From NCBI GenBank assembly GCA_934202505.1, contig CAKPXW010000077.1:1-8112 (forward strand): a DNA stretch of 8,112 nucleotides. The letters are read 5' to 3'. Below, in pieces: positions 6,459-8,112 of the stretch (the stretch's first letter is position 1; each line of letters begins with the position of its first letter). The position numbers and the translations under genes are program-made. A model generated the notes under the pieces. It was given only the letters and a program-made list of their open reading frames with translations, was not told the DNA's origin and ran no database searches. Source of the DNA: an uncultured Bacilli bacterium (GTDB lineage: Bacteria; Bacillota_I; Bacilli_A; RFN20; CAG-631).

Positions 6459-7438
6459 TCTTTCATAGCAATAGTGGAAATAGAAGAAAGAAATAAAACT
6501 TCACCTGTTGGAGCATTATACTTTCTTCCAACACGACCTGCAATTTGAATAAGAGTTGAATTATCAAATAAAGGATGCGAACATTCAAAAACAATAACTT
6601 GAATATCACTTATTGTAATTCCTCTTTCTAAAATTGATGTAGTTATTAAAATATTAAATTTTTTATTTTTAAAATCATTAATTATCTTTTCCTTATTTTT
6701 TTTTGAAGAATAAACAAAAGGAATTGCTAATTTTTTTTCAAGAGAAAACCCAATTAAAATAGTAGGAACAAAAATTAATATTTGTTTTTGCTTGATTAAA
6801 AAATTATTAATGCAATTTTTTAAAACATCTAATTTATTGAAATGGTTGTATTTAATAATTTTTGGCTCTGGAAGAGGATGATTGTGAAATCTTTTATTAA
6901 CATAAACAACATTTTTACATTCTTTTAAGTAATCTTTTTTTATTGTTGCAGACAAATAAATAATAATACCTTTACAGGATTTTTTTAAAAAAGTTTTCAA
7001 AAGTTCATTTTTATAATAAGGAAAAGCATCAGCTTCATCTAAAATAAGCAAATCGAAATAATTTTCATATCTATATAATTGATGAGTAGTTAATACTACT
7101 AATTGTCCGTTTATATCTTCGTTATGCCCACCATATACGCAGCAAGTTTTTATTTCTTTAAAATCTTTGGATAGTCTTTCATATATTTCTTTAACAACAT
7201 CTTTCCTTGGAATAGCAAAAGCTACTTTTTGACCTTTATTTAAAAAATATTCTATACTTGCATAAACAAGTTCTGTTTTTCCTGCACCACAAACGGCAGA
7301 AATAATAACACTATTATTTGCTTTAACATATTTTAATACTTCATTACTGGCTTTTTTTTGACTTGTAGTTAATTTATAATTAAGAATAGCATGATAATCA
7401 TTTTTTGAATAGGCTTGATTAATAGCTTTTTTCCCCAT
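6416..7438 (-). CDS. comFA: ComFA competence DEAD-box DNA helicase/ATPase (5' end disrupted or mis-started)
   Basis: Superfamily 2 helicase that powers inward transport of single-stranded DNA in natural transformation. From the first usable ATG (7438) it has 340 residues. Visible motifs: Q-motif-like LTTSQ (23-27), Walker A AVCGAGKTE (48-56), Walker B LDEADAF (133-139), SAT (163-165), TSILERGIT (267-275) and motif VI QIAGRVGRK (298-306). No ribosome binding site precedes ATG 7438. The same frame continues upstream without a stop and encodes the four-cysteine zinc finger expected of ComFA, but without an ATG, GTG or TTG; the good Shine-Dalgarno and ATG upstream (7527) are one frame off. The gene is thus either frameshifted at its fifth or sixth base or read from an odd start. 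It overlaps comFC downstream. Confidence 0.85.
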   Translation of the reverse strand: MGKKAINQAYSKNDYHAILNYKLTTSQKKASNEVLKYVKANNSVIISAVCGAGKTELVYASIEYFLNKGQKVAFAIPRKDVVKEIYERLSKDFKEIKTCCVYGGHNEDINGQLVVLTTHQLYRYENYFDLLILDEADAFPYYKNELLKTFLKKSCKGIIIYLSATIKKDYLKECKNVVYVNKRFHNHPLPEPKIIKYNHFNKLDVLKNCINNFLIKQKQILIFVPTILIGFSLEKKLAIPFVYSSKKNKEKIINDFKNKKFNILITTSILERGITISDIQVIVFECSHPLFDNSTLIQIAGRVGRKYNAPTGEVLFLSSISTIAMKECIKEIKCKNQAIV

Positions 7439-7527
7439 TGCTTGGCTTAAACAACGTCTACAATAATATTTATTGTTTTTTATTCCGAAATATTTTACAT
7501 CTTTATTTTTACAAACAGGACATACAT
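7439..7527 (-). other. Zinc-finger-coding 5' extension of comFA, out of frame with its apparent start
   Basis: In the comFA frame, the minus strand upstream of 7438 reads C-P-V-C, 16 residues, then C-R-R-C-L, running straight into MGKKAINQ. This is the Cys4 zinc finger that precedes the helicase in ComFA proteins. The ATG at 7527-7525 behind a good ribosome binding site reads only ten codons (MYVLFVKIKM) before a stop. Insertion of one T after the second codon would give MYCPVC and restore a normal ComFA N terminus. The frame is seen directly; the cause is inference. Confidence 0.7.
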
Positions 7528-7531
7528 TCTT

Positions 7532-7539
7532 ATCACCTC
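7532..7539 (-). promoter_or_regulatory. Ribosome binding site at the apparent comFA start
   Basis: GAGGTGAT (complement of 7532-7539) lies 4 nt before the ATG at 7527-7525, or 8 nt counted from the last G of GAGG. It resembles the site before the GH20 gene (GAGGTGAT) and marks where comFA translation should begin. Confidence 0.65.
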
Positions 7540-7601
7540 TATAATTAAAATATATTTTTTTTGGAAAAAATCTAAAAAGAATATTAAAAAAAATATAAAA
7601 A

Positions 7602-7610
7602 TGTTATAAT
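7602..7610 (+). promoter_or_regulatory. Extended -10 promoter element of the YitT-family gene
   Basis: TGTTATAAT is a perfect -10 hexamer (7605-7610) with the TG extension, which can compensate for the weak -35 (TATTAA at 7582-7587, 17-bp spacing). Transcription would start near 7617, about 25 nt before the ATG. A small dyad TTCATT-TCGC-AATGAA (7610-7625) sits at the predicted start point. Confidence 0.65.
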
Positions 7611-7641
7611 TCATTTCGCAATGAAAATAAGGAGGCTAGTT

Positions 7642-8112
7642 ATGCTAAAAAATTTCATTTTAAAAATAAAAGAATTAGGTATAAAAGGAATCATTTTAAC
7701 ACATTTGGGCCTTCTATGTTGTGCTATAGCCTCAGTTATATTTTTAAGTCCAGCAAAACTTGTATCAGGTGGAGCAACAGGACTTGCTATCTTTTTAAAT
7801 GTTTTATTTAATAAAGTAAATTATTATGTATTCTTATATGTTATAAATTTTATATTATTAATTATTAGTTTTCCTCTGCTTGGGAAAAACTTTACTTTAA
7901 AATCATTGTATGGATCAATTATGCTACCTACATTTGGAGTAGTCGTTACTTGGTTTTGTAAATTAATAAATTTTGATTTAGTAAATTTTGTGAATTCCAC
8001 AGATCAATTTTTAGTAGTTTTGTTTTCTTCTTTCTTGATGGGTTTTGGCATAGGAATCAATATGAAATATGGAGGATCTACAGGAGGCTTTGATATTTTA
8101 GAAACAATATTA
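7642..8112 (+). CDS. YitT family (DUF161) membrane protein, truncated by window end
   Basis: 157 residues are visible and the frame runs open off the right edge. It matches the YitT/UPF0750 family of integral membrane proteins, whose function is poorly defined. Evidence: several hydrophobic helices (about residues 16-36, 42-57, 60-80, 90-108 and 123-142), the glycine-rich VSGGATGLAIFL motif (41-52) after helix 1, and the family's GGSTGGFDIL motif (144-153) near the end of what is visible. The ATG at 7642 is fixed by AAGGAGG (7629-7635) at 6-nt spacing and by an extended -10 promoter. It is divergent from comFA. The usual C-terminal soluble domain would lie outside the window. Confidence 0.9.
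   Translation, partial: MLKNFILKIKELGIKGIILTHLGLLCCAIASVIFLSPAKLVSGGATGLAIFLNVLFNKVNYYVFLYVINFILLIISFPLLGKNFTLKSLYGSIMLPTFGVVVTWFCKLINFDLVNFVNSTDQFLVVLFSSFLMGFGIGINMKYGGSTGGFDILETIL

Noticed and set aside
1..8112. Reassigned genetic code (TGA as tryptophan), considered because of the Mollicutes-like composition
   Set aside because: All genes are open under the standard code and Trp is TGG. The absence of TGA stops in seven genes is too small a sample in AT-rich DNA.

Overview
The window is strongly AT-rich and densely coded, with strong AAGGAG-type ribosome binding sites, sigma-A-like promoters and short gaps between genes. This fits a low-GC member of the Bacillota. A lipoprotein with a Ser/Asn/Glu-rich linker, competence genes comFA/comFC, a YitT-family membrane protein and a single-domain cold-shock protein together point to an uncultured Bacilli (Erysipelotrichales, RF39 or Mollicutes-like). 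That placement is inference. All seven complete genes stop at TAA or TAG and tryptophan is TGG throughout, so nothing requires a non-standard code.

Layout from left to right. (1) A minus-strand GH20 beta-N-acetylhexosaminidase without a signal peptide (79-1653) is divergent from a plus-strand pair: a xylose-isomerase-like TIM-barrel sugar isomerase/epimerase (1762-2553) and an unrecognised four-helix membrane protein (2564-3103). The two transcription units fire from back-to-back promoters in a 108-bp gap, which suggests a small intracellular amino-sugar or glycan-use locus. (2) A bidirectional terminator at 3105-3150 separates this from a minus-strand M6-family metalloprotease lipoprotein (3161-5437), which carries two tandem copies of an unassigned domain before the protease. 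(3) Upstream of it lies a cold-shock protein gene (5522-5737) with its own terminator. (4) The comFA-comFC DNA-uptake pair (minus strand, overlapping) follows. (5) A YitT-type membrane protein gene (plus strand) runs off the right edge.

The most notable irregularity is at the 5' end of comFA. The conserved four-cysteine zinc finger of ComFA is encoded in frame directly upstream of the first usable ATG, but that stretch has no canonical start codon. The well-placed Shine-Dalgarno/ATG pair there is off by one base. Either a single base is missing (sequencing or real mutation) or initiation is non-standard. I see no CRISPR array, mobile element, tRNA or rRNA, no gene-free stretch longer than 300 bases, and no convincing undescribed multi-gene system.
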